Shown here one piece after another: positions 17,723 to 25,911 of a DNA stretch of 52,250 nt. A program made the translations under genes and the position numbers. The number at the start of each line of letters is the position of its first letter. The first letter of the stretch is position 1. The stretch spans positions 1-52,250 of the forward strand of contig CAYLQA010000026.1 of NCBI GenBank assembly GCA_964385695.1, read 5' to 3'. The notes beneath the pieces were generated by a model, which saw nothing but the letters and a program-made list of their open reading frames with translations, had not been told where the DNA came from and ran no database searches. Source of the DNA: CAYLQA01 sp964385695. GTDB taxonomy: Bacteria > Desulfobacterota > Desulfobulbia > Desulfobulbales > Desulfurivibrionaceae.

Positions 17723-19551
17723 CCAGCTCATCTGCCCATATTGATCTGATTTCCGCCACGGAAGCCGTTACCCTGCCCGGCCTGTTGCAGAGGCGCCTCA
17801 TGAGGAGCCCTGCGGCAACGGCCTACCGAGAGTACAATCCGGACTTGTCTGCCTGGCAAAGCTACAGTTGGTTTGAGCTGGGGAACGAAATCGCCCGCTG
17901 GCGGCAGGCCCTGGCCGGAGAAGGGCTTGGCCGCGGGGCGCGGGTTGGTCTGCTGCTGCCCAATAGTGTGGCCTGGGTCTGCTTTGAGCAGGCGGCCCTC
18001 GCCCTGGGCCTGGTGGTGGTGCCCCTTTACACCCGCGACAATCCGGAAAACCAGGCCTATGTCCTGCACGACGCAGGCTGCCGTCTGCTGCTGGTCAACA
18101 GGGCGGAGCAGTGGCAGGCCATTGTCGCCTCGGGCAAACCTCTTCCGGACCTTGCCCAGGTTCTCGCCCTGCAAGACGAGGAGACGGGCAGTAGTGAAAG
18201 AATGCTGCGTCCTGTGGCCGGCTGGTTGCCGCCCAAGGCGGAAATGGTGGAGAGTTTCGAAGTAAGTGGTGATGATCTGGCTTCTATCGTTTACACCTCC
18301 GGCACCACAGGACCGCCCAAGGGGGTGATGCTTTCCCACCGCAATATCCTCTGGAACTGTGAGGCTATTCTCAAGCGCATCCCGGCCTACCCCGATGATG
18401 TCTTTCTCTCCTTTCTCCCCTTATCCCATACCTTTGAACGCACGGTTGGCTATTACATCCCCATGATGGCAGGAAGCTGCGTCGCCTATGCCCGCTCGGT
18501 CCAGGATTTGGCTGAAGATTTATTGACCATCCGGCCCACCATTCTCATCTCCGTGCCCAGGATCTACGAGCGCATCTATGCCAAGATTCAGCAAAAGCTG
18601 GCAGGAAAGGGGGCAGTGGCCCGCTTTCTCTTCCGGCAGGCGGTTGCGGTCGGCTACCATCGTTTTGAGGCAGGGCAGAGCAGAGCAAGATTCTCCCTGC
18701 TGGAGCGTTTGGCCTGGCCCTTGCTGCACTGCCTGGTGGCGGCCAAGGTCATGGCCCGCCTCGGAGGCCGGATTCGCATCGCGGTCACCGGCGGTGCGCC
18801 GCTTGAGAATGGAGTTGCCCGCTTTTTTATCGGTCTAGGCCTGCCGCTTCTGCAAGGGTATGGTCTGACAGAGACGGCTCCGGTGATCAGTGCCAACCGT
18901 CTTGAAGACAACATCCCTGCCTCGGTGGGAGAAGCTCTGTCCCAGGTGGAGATCATGCTCGGCGATGAGAACGAGTTGTTGGTTCGCAGTCCTGGTGTGA
19001 TGCTCGGCTACTGGCACCGGCCCCAGGAAACCCAGGCCGCCATTGACCGAGAGGGTTGGCTGCATACAGGCGATGTGGCGCAAGTGCGCGGGAAGCATAT
19101 CTTTATCCGTGGCAGGCTCAAGGAGATCCTGGTGAGCTCCGCCGGTGAGAAGGTACCGCCCACGGATCTGGAGTTGCTCCTGGAACAGGAGCCGCTTTTT
19201 GAACAGGCCATGGTGGTGGGTGAGGGCATGCCCTATATCGCAGCCCTGCTTGTCTTGCAGCCCGAGGCCTGGCGTGATTTTGCCGAGGCCCGCAATCTGG
19301 ATCCAGACGATTCCGCCTCCCTGCGGGATGAGAGTGTGCAGGCGGAAATTCTCAAAAGGATAAGTGCTATCCTGCACGGTTTCCCCGCAGCGGCTCAGGT
19401 GCATGCCGCCTTCCTGACCCTTACGCCCTGGACCATTGACAACGGTCTGCTCACTGCGACCATGAAGCTGAAGCGGGCAGAGATTGCCCAGCGTCTCGCC
19501 GGAGAGATCCGGAGCCTGTACCAGGGGCATGATGTTCCCGGACTGAGCTGA
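17710..19551 (+). CDS. long-chain acyl-CoA synthetase (AMP-forming)
   Basis: A 613-residue member of the ANL adenylating family, similar to FadD15/long-chain fatty acid-CoA ligases. The AMP loop VYTSGTTGPPKGVMLSH (about 195-211), the QGYGLTETAPVIS motif (about 382-394), GWLHTGDVAQ (about 447) and the catalytic C-terminal region around LVSSAGEKV are present. It makes acyl-CoA from free fatty acid, ATP and CoA at the membrane. The 13-base overlap with the ACP fusion indicates coupled translation, so the pair probably serves one lipid-remodelling or fatty-acid recycling pathway. The first 25 residues are variable, and the start is chosen because GAGGAAAAAGG lies just upstream. Confidence 0.92.
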   Translation: MPNLTSSSAHIDLISATEAVTLPGLLQRRLMRSPAATAYREYNPDLSAWQSYSWFELGNEIARWRQALAGEGLGRGARVGLLLPNSVAWVCFEQAALALGLVVVPLYTRDNPENQAYVLHDAGCRLLLVNRAEQWQAIVASGKPLPDLAQVLALQDEETGSSERMLRPVAGWLPPKAEMVESFEVSGDDLASIVYTSGTTGPPKGVMLSHRNILWNCEAILKRIPAYPDDVFLSFLPLSHTFERTVGYYIPMMAGSCVAYARSVQDLAEDLLTIRPTILISVPRIYERIYAKIQQKLAGKGAVARFLFRQAVAVGYHRFEAGQSRARFSLLERLAWPLLHCLVAAKVMARLGGRIRIAVTGGAPLENGVARFFIGLGLPLLQGYGLTETAPVISANRLEDNIPASVGEALSQVEIMLGDENELLVRSPGVMLGYWHRPQETQAAIDREGWLHTGDVAQVRGKHIFIRGRLKEILVSSAGEKVPPTDLELLLEQEPLFEQAMVVGEGMPYIAALLVLQPEAWRDFAEARNLDPDDSASLRDESVQAEILKRISAILHGFPAAAQVHAAFLTLTPWTIDNGLLTATMKLKRAEIAQRLAGEIRSLYQGHDVPGLS

Positions 19552-19594
19552 ACGGGGTGCCGTTGTAGCGGGTGGAGTTGCAGAACGTACCAGC

Positions 19595-19622
19595 TATCCC
19601 TTAACAGGGCCTGTTAGGGATA
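19595..19622 (+). other. hairpin downstream of acyl-CoA ligase
   Basis: TATCCCTTAACA pairs with TGTTAGGGATA with one bulged T around GGGCC. No T run follows, so it is not a classical terminator; it may stabilise the 3' end of the transcript. Confidence 0.4.
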
Positions 19623-19673
19623 TATCCCGCACTTGCACTTAGGTGTTTCGTTAAGTTCTAATGTTGCAGGTTC

Positions 19674-19717
19674 GTAGTTCGTATCGGGTGTGGTACCCGG
19701 GGTGAACTACTATTTTT
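19674..19717 (+). terminator. terminator after the lipid-enzyme operon
   Basis: GTAGTTC (19674-19680) pairs with GAACTAC (19704-19710), and inside it CGGGT pairs with ACCCG; TATTTTT follows directly. It lies 123 bases after the acyl-CoA ligase stop and upstream of the kor operon. Confidence 0.6.
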
Positions 19718-19939
19718 GTGTTGGTTTCCGGCAAATGATGTGCCTGGAATCATAACCTGTTTCTATTCCTCAAGAGGGTGTTTTAGGTTAGGAAATACAA
19801 AAGTGTAAAGGGGGTGGAAAAAGGTAACTATTTCAGGCTGTTTGCTGCTAACATATTTTTAAGGGCAGCTTGAAGCCCTTCAGATGCATGAGGCAAAGCA
19901 GCAATTTTTTTAACTCAGAAATGGTTGTAGCAACACCCC
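19718..19939. other. kor operon upstream region
   Basis: The full gap from 19552 to 19939 has no gene. This last part is AT-rich and holds one hairpin, AAGGGC (19861-19866) with GCCCTT (19875-19880), in the probable 5' leader of korD. No confident promoter was picked. There is no Shine-Dalgarno before the korD ATG at 19940. Confidence 0.4.
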
Positions 19940-20191
19940 ATGGCGAAAAAGAAAAAGAAGTTCAAACAACGTATCTTTACTGACTGGTGTAAGGCCTGCG
20001 GACTGTGCGTCGCCTTTTGCCCGAAAAAGGTCTACGAGAAGGATGAGCAGGGCCGCCCGATCGTTAAAAATCCGGGAGCTTGCATCGGCTGCAGATTTTG
20101 TGAACTCCATTGCCCTGATTTTGCCATCACCATCAGCGAATTAAATGACAAAGATGATGAGTCCGACGACGACAAAGGAGGCGGCTCGTGA
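19940..20191 (+). CDS. korD: 2-oxoacid:ferredoxin oxidoreductase delta subunit (2x[4Fe-4S] ferredoxin)
   Basis: An 83-residue ferredoxin-like electron-transfer subunit. Two complete [4Fe-4S] motifs are present, CKACGLCVAFCP (about 17-28) and CIGCRFCELHCP (about 51-62), preceded by a very basic N-terminus and ended by an acidic tail (NDKDDESDDDKGGGS). As subunit D it relays electrons from the thiamine-diphosphate site to external ferredoxin. It is the first gene of korDABC and overlaps korA by four bases. Its start lacks a visible ribosome-binding site. Confidence 0.93.
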   Translation: MAKKKKKFKQRIFTDWCKACGLCVAFCPKKVYEKDEQGRPIVKNPGACIGCRFCELHCPDFAITISELNDKDDESDDDKGGGS

Positions 20192-21324
20192 GTGCCAAAA
20201 TCAAAGGTGAGCGCTATCTCCTCCAGGGAAATGAGGCCATGGTTGAAGGCGCTCTGGCAGCCGGTTGCCGTTTTTATGCCGGTTATCCCATCACCCCTGC
20301 CTCGGAAATATCCGAGCTGATGTCCGTGCGGCTGCCCGAGGTGGGCGGCACCTTTATCCAGATGGAAGATGAAATTGCCAGCATGGGCGCCATTATCGGG
20401 GCCTCCCTGGCCGGGGTCAAATCACTCACCGCCACCAGTGGCCCTGGGTTTTCTCTGATGCAGGAGAATCTTGGCTATGCCTGTATGACCGAGGTGCCCT
20501 GCGTTATCGTCAATGTGATGCGCGGCGGGCCAAGTACCGGGCTGCCAACCAGCCCCTCCCAGGGCGATGTGATGCAGGCGCGTTGGGGCACCCATGGGGA
20601 TCACCCCATCATTGTTCTTTCCGTTTCTACGGTTGCCGAATGTTTCGAGATAACCGTGCACGCCTTTAATCTCTCCGAGAAATACCGGGTGCCGGTGATC
20701 ATCCTTTCCGACGAGGTCGTGGCCCATACCCGGGAGAACATCACCATCCCGGCCATGGAAAACGTCGAGGTGGTGGATCGCATAAAACCAAGCGTGCCTC
20801 CGCAATGGTACAAGCCCTATGCCGACAATAGCCGTGGCGTGCCTGATATGGCTGCATTCGGCGATGGCTACCGACATCATGTGACCGGGCTTGCCCACGA
20901 CGAAGCAGGTTTTCCCACCCAGCGTTCCGATGAGATCAAAGCGCTGACCAAGCGTCAGTTTAAAAAGATTACCAATGGTTTTTTTGAAATACAGACCACC
21001 CGTTCCTTCATGCTTGAGGATGCCGACGTTACGGTTGTCGCCTACGGTGCCGTCGCCAGATCAGCCAAACGGGCCGTACGCATGGCGCGGGAGCAAGGGA
21101 TAAAGGCGGGTCTTTTGCAGCTCGTGACCCTCTTTCCCTTCCCGCGTAAGGCTGTGGATCAGGTATTACGCCAATGCAAGGCGGTGATCGTGCCGGAGAT
21201 GAATATGGGCCAGATCAGCCGCGAGGTAAAGCGGATCAACCGTAAATGCAGGATCATCAAATACAACCGGGTGGATGGCCAGCTCATTACCCCGGAAGAG
21301 ATATTCGTGGAACTGGGCAACTGA
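20188..21324 (+). CDS. korA: 2-oxoglutarate (2-oxoacid):ferredoxin oxidoreductase alpha subunit
   Basis: A 378-residue subunit of the CoA-acylating oxidoreductase that decarboxylates 2-oxoglutarate (or a branched 2-oxoacid) to the acyl-CoA with reduction of ferredoxin. It opens with LLQGNEAMVEGALAAGCRFY and YPITPASEIS, the pyrimidine-binding domain signature of the family, and the later segment MRGGPSTGLPTSPSQGD is diagnostic of KorA/VorB. The GTG start at 20188 overlaps the korD stop (GTGA), with an excellent AAAGGAGG upstream. In an anaerobe it serves an incomplete or reductive TCA cycle. 2-oxoglutarate is the likeliest substrate, but 2-oxoisovalerate cannot be excluded from sequence alone. 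Confidence 0.93.
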   Translation: MSAKIKGERYLLQGNEAMVEGALAAGCRFYAGYPITPASEISELMSVRLPEVGGTFIQMEDEIASMGAIIGASLAGVKSLTATSGPGFSLMQENLGYACMTEVPCVIVNVMRGGPSTGLPTSPSQGDVMQARWGTHGDHPIIVLSVSTVAECFEITVHAFNLSEKYRVPVIILSDEVVAHTRENITIPAMENVEVVDRIKPSVPPQWYKPYADNSRGVPDMAAFGDGYRHHVTGLAHDEAGFPTQRSDEIKALTKRQFKKITNGFFEIQTTRSFMLEDADVTVVAYGAVARSAKRAVRMAREQGIKAGLLQLVTLFPFPRKAVDQVLRQCKAVIVPEMNMGQISREVKRINRKCRIIKYNRVDGQLITPEEIFVELGN

Positions 21325-21346
21325 ACCAGGGTCTTGAGGACGAAAA

Positions 21347-22201
21347 ATGGAAACGATGGAAAAGGTTGAACAACTTCGCCATTACTATCTACGGCACGAT
21401 AAGAAATTCCCCCATGTCTGGTGCCCTGGCTGCGGTAACGGCATAGTTTTAGGTTCACTCATCCGTGCCATAGACAACATCGGCCTTGAAAAGGACGACA
21501 CCGTTCTTGTCTCGGGCATTGGTTGTGCCGGCAGGATGCCGGTATATGCGGACTTTAACACCCTGCACACTACCCATGGCCGGGCCTTGACCTTTGCCAC
21601 CGGGGTGAAATTGGCCCGACCGGAGCTGAACCTCATCACCATCATGGGTGATGGCGATGCAACCGGTATCGGCGGCAATCATTTTATCCATGCGGCCCGG
21701 CGCAATCTGAACATGACAGCGATTATTATCAACAACCAGATTTACGGCATGACCGGCGGCCAGTATTCACCCACAACACCATACGGCGCCAAGGCCACTA
21801 CAGCCATGTACGGCAATGTTGAGCATGCCTTTTCCATTGCCGAGTTGGCAGTAACAGCCGGTGCCTCCTTTGTCGCCCGGGGCACGGTGTTCCATGTGCA
21901 GGAGCTGGATCGGCTTATTGAACAGGCCATCCGCAAGAATGGGTTTTCCGTGGTCGAGATTATGTCCAACTGCCACACCCAGTTTGGTCGACGCAATAAG
22001 ATGGCTGACCCGGTGACCATGATGACCTGGTTCAAGGAGCATGCCGTGCCTGTTCGTAAGGCCGGCGATATGGCCCCTGAAAGTATGGAAGATAAGTTTG
22101 TAACCGGCGTCTTGGCAGATGTGGAAAAACCAGATTACCTGGCCCAGTATGACAATATCAGGGAAGAGGCACGGAAAAAGGCCGAAGCAAAGGAAGAGTA
22201 A
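21347..22201 (+). CDS. korB: 2-oxoglutarate (2-oxoacid):ferredoxin oxidoreductase beta subunit
   Basis: A 284-residue thiamine-diphosphate-binding subunit. The N-terminal WCPGCGNGIVLGSLIRA (about 24-40) and the ThDP/Mg motif GDGDAT...INNQIYGMTGGQYSPT (about 103-143) are clear. It forms the catalytic core with KorA. The ATG at 21347 follows GAGGA at a normal distance; a second ATG nine bases later is possible. The stop TAA shares a base with the korC start (TAATG), so the two are translationally coupled. Confidence 0.94.
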   Translation: METMEKVEQLRHYYLRHDKKFPHVWCPGCGNGIVLGSLIRAIDNIGLEKDDTVLVSGIGCAGRMPVYADFNTLHTTHGRALTFATGVKLARPELNLITIMGDGDATGIGGNHFIHAARRNLNMTAIIINNQIYGMTGGQYSPTTPYGAKATTAMYGNVEHAFSIAELAVTAGASFVARGTVFHVQELDRLIEQAIRKNGFSVVEIMSNCHTQFGRRNKMADPVTMMTWFKEHAVPVRKAGDMAPESMEDKFVTGVLADVEKPDYLAQYDNIREEARKKAEAKEE

Positions 22202-22788
22202 TGGAAGAGCGTTATGAGATTCGCATAGGCGGCTCAGGCGGGCAGGGCATTATCCTGGCTGCGGTCATTTTGGCCGAGGCAGCCGGAGTACAGGGCGGTC
22301 AGTATGTTTGCCAGACACAGAGCTACGGCCCTGAGGCCCGAGGCGGTAAAAGCAAGGCCGAGGTGGTGATTTCCAACGAGGAGATCGATTACCCCAAGGT
22401 GATCCAGATGGATCTTTTCCTGGCCATGAACCAGCCCTCGCTCGATGCCTATTTTTATGATTTTAAGCCAAACGGCATTCTGGTGGTGGACTCCACCTTT
22501 GTCCAGCAGCTTCCCTCAAGCCGGGTGATCTCCATCCCCTTTACCCGCATGGCGCGGGAGGAGTTTAAGCGTGAGGTTGTGGCAAACATGGTGGCCTTGG
22601 GCGCGCTTGGTCATCTCTGCCCCAAGGTGGAAAGCGATCACCTCAAAGAGGCGATCCTCGCAAGGGTGCCCAAGCATACCAGGGATTTGAACAGTGACGC
22701 TTTTGCTGCCGGTCTTGCTGCTGCCGTGGCCGTTGATCTGGGTGATTTGCCACGATCCATCATGCCCGAACACGAGGAAGAAGTGTAA
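22201..22788 (+). CDS. korC: 2-oxoglutarate (2-oxoacid):ferredoxin oxidoreductase gamma subunit
   Basis: A 195-residue subunit beginning RIGGSGGQGIILAAVILAEA, the conserved glycine-rich start of the gamma (catalytic domain II, CoA-binding side) family. SYGPEARGGKSKAEVVIS (about 41-58) is also typical. It completes the KorDABC complex and is the last gene of the operon; a quasi-palindromic repeat begins three bases after its stop. Confidence 0.94.
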   Translation: MEERYEIRIGGSGGQGIILAAVILAEAAGVQGGQYVCQTQSYGPEARGGKSKAEVVISNEEIDYPKVIQMDLFLAMNQPSLDAYFYDFKPNGILVVDSTFVQQLPSSRVISIPFTRMAREEFKREVVANMVALGALGHLCPKVESDHLKEAILARVPKHTRDLNSDAFAAGLAAAVAVDLGDLPRSIMPEHEEEV

Positions 22789-22790
22789 TC

Positions 22791-22887
22791 GGTCACAGGG
22801 CACGGCATCTGCTGCGTTATCGGCCTTTTCGCATACTTGTTGTATGGCGAAAGTGCCTCTGCCTTGCATCTGCCGCACCCTCTGGCC
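22791..22887. repeat. 97-bp quasi-palindromic intergenic repeat after korC
   Basis: GGTCACAGGGCACGGCATCTGC at the left end is an imperfect inverted match (about 16 of 22) to the right end; the centre is TTCGC-ATAC-TTGTT-GTAT-GGCGAA (22828-22851). It starts three bases after the korC stop and has no T run, so it looks like a dispersed short intergenic repeat or mRNA 3' structure rather than a simple terminator. Confidence 0.6.
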
Positions 22888-22962
22888 GCTTACGGGGTGG
22901 TGTGGTGCAATCTTGCTTTGTGATGTTGTGAGTTGGAATTTATAAATTGGCTTGGAGGATAA

Positions 22963-25899
22963 ATGGCCGAGCAGTTTCCCATTGAGGCGAACTTCCAGGT
23001 TTATCATGACCTGATGGCCAAAAAGGTTCGTGAGATCCTGCTGGTTTCCAGTCCGTACGATGCCTTTCTCATGGAGGAGGATGGCTCCCTTGCATCCCGT
23101 ATCATTAATGAATACCAAGGGCTGAATCTCAGCCACCCACCCCGTTTGCACCGTGCCTCCTCCGGCAAGGCCGCTATGGAGCTACTGGAGCGCTTCACCT
23201 ACGACTTGGTCATCACCATGCCCCAGGTGGATGACACCGACGCTGTTGCCCTGAGCGCGACCCTCCGTGCGAAATATCCGGATCTGCCGGTGATTTTTCT
23301 GGCCCACAACGCTCGAGCTATCCCCCAGGCCGTCGAAGAAGAGGCCTGTGTCTTATTCGACAAGCAATATATCTGGTCCGCGGACCCGGATTTTTTACTG
23401 GCCATTGTCAAGAACGTGGAAGACCATCATAACGTGGAGCACGACACGCGCAGTGCCCAGGTTCGTGTTCTGCTCCTGGTGGAGGACTCACCGCTCTATC
23501 GCTCCTACCTCCTGCCCCTCGTTTACCGTGAGGTGGTGCACCAGACCCAGGCCGTGCTGGCGGAAAGCCTTAATGAGGAACATCGACTTTTAAAGATGCG
23601 GGCTCGGCCCAAGGTTCTGGTGGTGGAGAACTATGAGGATGCCTTGGACTTTTACCATCGTTATCGCCCCTATCTCATGGGAGTCATCACGGATATGCGT
23701 TTTCCGCGTAACTGTAAACAGGATCCCAAGGCCGGGCTCAAGCTGCTCAAGCACCTGCGCCGAGAAAGTCCGGATCTTCCGCTCCTGATGCTCAGCTCCG
23801 GGGCGGAGAACCAAAAAACGGCAGAGGCGATTCCTGCCCTTTTTATCCATAAAAACGCCCAGCGCCTTTCCGAGGAGATCCAGAATTTTTTCCTCGATCA
23901 TCTCGGCTTTGGCGATTTTGTCTTCCGGTTGCCCGATAACACGGTGGTGGATTGGGCCAAGAACCTGCGGGAGTTTGAGGATAAGCTCTCCGCCATTCCC
24001 GATAAGTCCTTGATTTACCACGCGAAGCATAATCATTTTGCCAACTGGATCATGGCCAGGAGCGAGGTGCCCACGGCCCAGAAAATTTCAGGAAAGCATC
24101 TTGAGAAATTTAAAGATGTTAATGAGCTGCGTGCCTTTCTCACCGACTGTCTCCACTCCTTACGGCGTACGCGGCAATGCGGTATTGTCACCCAGTTCAA
24201 CCAAGCGGATTTTGACCCGGATGTTGTGGATTTTGTCCGCGTCGGCAGGGGCTCTTTGGGTGGCAAGGCCCGTGGCTTGGCCTTTATGGCCCAGCAGCTT
24301 CTCGAGTTGACCGACTTGCCCCAGGTTTTCCACGACTGCCCGGTGGTCTTTCCCAAGACCCTGGTCATAGCCTCGGGCGGCTTTGATACCTTTGTCGAAC
24401 AGAACTGGCTGCGCCTGCCCGATGAGACGGCCACGGACGAGGAGATTGCCGCCATGTTCATGGCCGGGGAACTTCCTTCCTGGCTGCTGGAGGAGCTTTC
24501 CGCCTATCTCGAGGTGGTGGAGCAGCCCCTGGCCGTACGCTCTTCAAGCCTCAGTGAGGACGCCCATTACAAACCCTATGCCGGGCTTTTTCATACCGAG
24601 ATGCTGGCTAATAACGAGGCGGATTTCCCTGTGCGTCTTGAGCAACTCGTCCGGGCCATCAAGCTGATCTATGCCTCCACCTGGTTTGCCGGACCGCGTG
24701 CCTTTGCCCGCCGGGAAGGGCGGAACCGTCCCGACAGTATGGCCATTATCATTCAGGAGTTGGTGGGCACAAGGGAGAACGGTTATTTCTACCCGGCCAT
24801 CTCCGGGGTGGCGCAGTCATATAATTATTACCCTGTGGGCAACATGCGGCCTGAGGATGGTGTGGCCCATATAGCCCTGGGCATGGGTCGCACAGTGGTC
24901 GAGGGCGAGCGGAGTTTGCGTTTTTCTCCAAAATTTCCCAAGGCCTTGCCGCAATTTGCCACGGTGGACGACACCTTGAAAAATTCGCAAACCGAGTTTT
25001 ATGCGCTGAGCCTTGAGCCAAGAGAGAATCTTGTCTCCTATGAGGATACCTCCGGCAACCTGACGAAACTCGCCCTCCTAAAGCGTGAAGAAGATACCCC
25101 GGTACAGCTTCTGTGCAGCACCTATTTCAGCGACGAGCACAGTATTCGCGATACAAGGCAAAAGGGGCGTAAGGTGCTGACCTTTGCCTCCATCTTGAAA
25201 TACAAAACATTTCCCTTGGCTGAAATGCTCAGGGAACTTACCGCTATAGGCAAGAAGGCCATGGGTACCCAGGTGGAGATCGAGTTTGCCGTGGATCTGC
25301 GTGAGGAAGAGGACGAGAGCCGCTTTTATTTTCTGCAGATCCGCCCCATGGTGGCCGGTGAGGAACGCTTTGAGACCACCATCAGTACGGAAGAGGAAAA
25401 AACCGCCTTTTGCTACTCCTCGCAGGCATTGGGGCATGGGGTGCATAAGTTGAAGGATATCGTCTTTGTCCGGCCCGATGATTTTGACCCCGCAGCCACC
25501 CGTGAGATTGCCGCTGAGATCAGCAAGATTAACCGAAAATTGCAGGCCAAGGGGAGTCCGTATCTGCTTATTGGCCCTGGTCGCTGGGGCTCGGCCGACC
25601 CCTGGCTCGGCATTCCGGTTCAGTGGCTGGATATCTCCGGTGTCGGGGCCATGGTTGAGTTGAGAGGGGAGGGAATCCACGCCGACCCATCCGAGGGTTC
25701 GCACTTTTTTCAGAACATCACCTCTCTTGGCATCCCCTATGTCACGGTGAATCCTGAAGGTGATCGTCTCGACTGGCAGTGGTTGAATAAGAAAAAGAAA
25801 ACGGCAAAGACCAAGTTTTTAACCCACCTTCGCCTGACTAAACCCATTACCATTAAGATCGACTGGAGCAAGAACAGCTGCGTGATGCTGAAAAAATAA
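22963..25899 (+). CDS. receiver-like / PEP synthase-type ATP-grasp fusion (PEP/pyruvate-binding domain protein)
   Basis: A 978-residue cytoplasmic protein. Residues about 20-155 resemble a response-regulator receiver but the acceptor position reads LVITMPQ with no Asp, so it looks inactive. Residues about 166-310 form a second receiver-like unit (LLLVEDSP at 170-177, VITDMRFP with Asp244). From about 425 comes the ATP-binding domain of PEP synthase/pyruvate phosphate dikinase (RVGRGSLGGKARGLAF at 426-441, LAVRSSSLSED, LQIRPMV). The swivelling phosphohistidine domain and the PEP/pyruvate barrel that complete PEP synthase are absent, so full PEP synthase activity is unlikely; phosphotransfer regulation is a possible role. 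It sits 12 bases before gdhA and shares its operon. Start supported by GGAGG upstream. Confidence 0.82.
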   Translation: MAEQFPIEANFQVYHDLMAKKVREILLVSSPYDAFLMEEDGSLASRIINEYQGLNLSHPPRLHRASSGKAAMELLERFTYDLVITMPQVDDTDAVALSATLRAKYPDLPVIFLAHNARAIPQAVEEEACVLFDKQYIWSADPDFLLAIVKNVEDHHNVEHDTRSAQVRVLLLVEDSPLYRSYLLPLVYREVVHQTQAVLAESLNEEHRLLKMRARPKVLVVENYEDALDFYHRYRPYLMGVITDMRFPRNCKQDPKAGLKLLKHLRRESPDLPLLMLSSGAENQKTAEAIPALFIHKNAQRLSEEIQNFFLDHLGFGDFVFRLPDNTVVDWAKNLREFEDKLSAIPDKSLIYHAKHNHFANWIMARSEVPTAQKISGKHLEKFKDVNELRAFLTDCLHSLRRTRQCGIVTQFNQADFDPDVVDFVRVGRGSLGGKARGLAFMAQQLLELTDLPQVFHDCPVVFPKTLVIASGGFDTFVEQNWLRLPDETATDEEIAAMFMAGELPSWLLEELSAYLEVVEQPLAVRSSSLSEDAHYKPYAGLFHTEMLANNEADFPVRLEQLVRAIKLIYASTWFAGPRAFARREGRNRPDSMAIIIQELVGTRENGYFYPAISGVAQSYNYYPVGNMRPEDGVAHIALGMGRTVVEGERSLRFSPKFPKALPQFATVDDTLKNSQTEFYALSLEPRENLVSYEDTSGNLTKLALLKREEDTPVQLLCSTYFSDEHSIRDTRQKGRKVLTFASILKYKTFPLAEMLRELTAIGKKAMGTQVEIEFAVDLREEEDESRFYFLQIRPMVAGEERFETTISTEEEKTAFCYSSQALGHGVHKLKDIVFVRPDDFDPAATREIAAEISKINRKLQAKGSPYLLIGPGRWGSADPWLGIPVQWLDISGVGAMVELRGEGIHADPSEGSHFFQNITSLGIPYVTVNPEGDRLDWQWLNKKKKTAKTKFLTHLRLTKPITIKIDWSKNSCVMLKK

Positions 25900-25911
25900 C
25901 GGGAGGAAACG

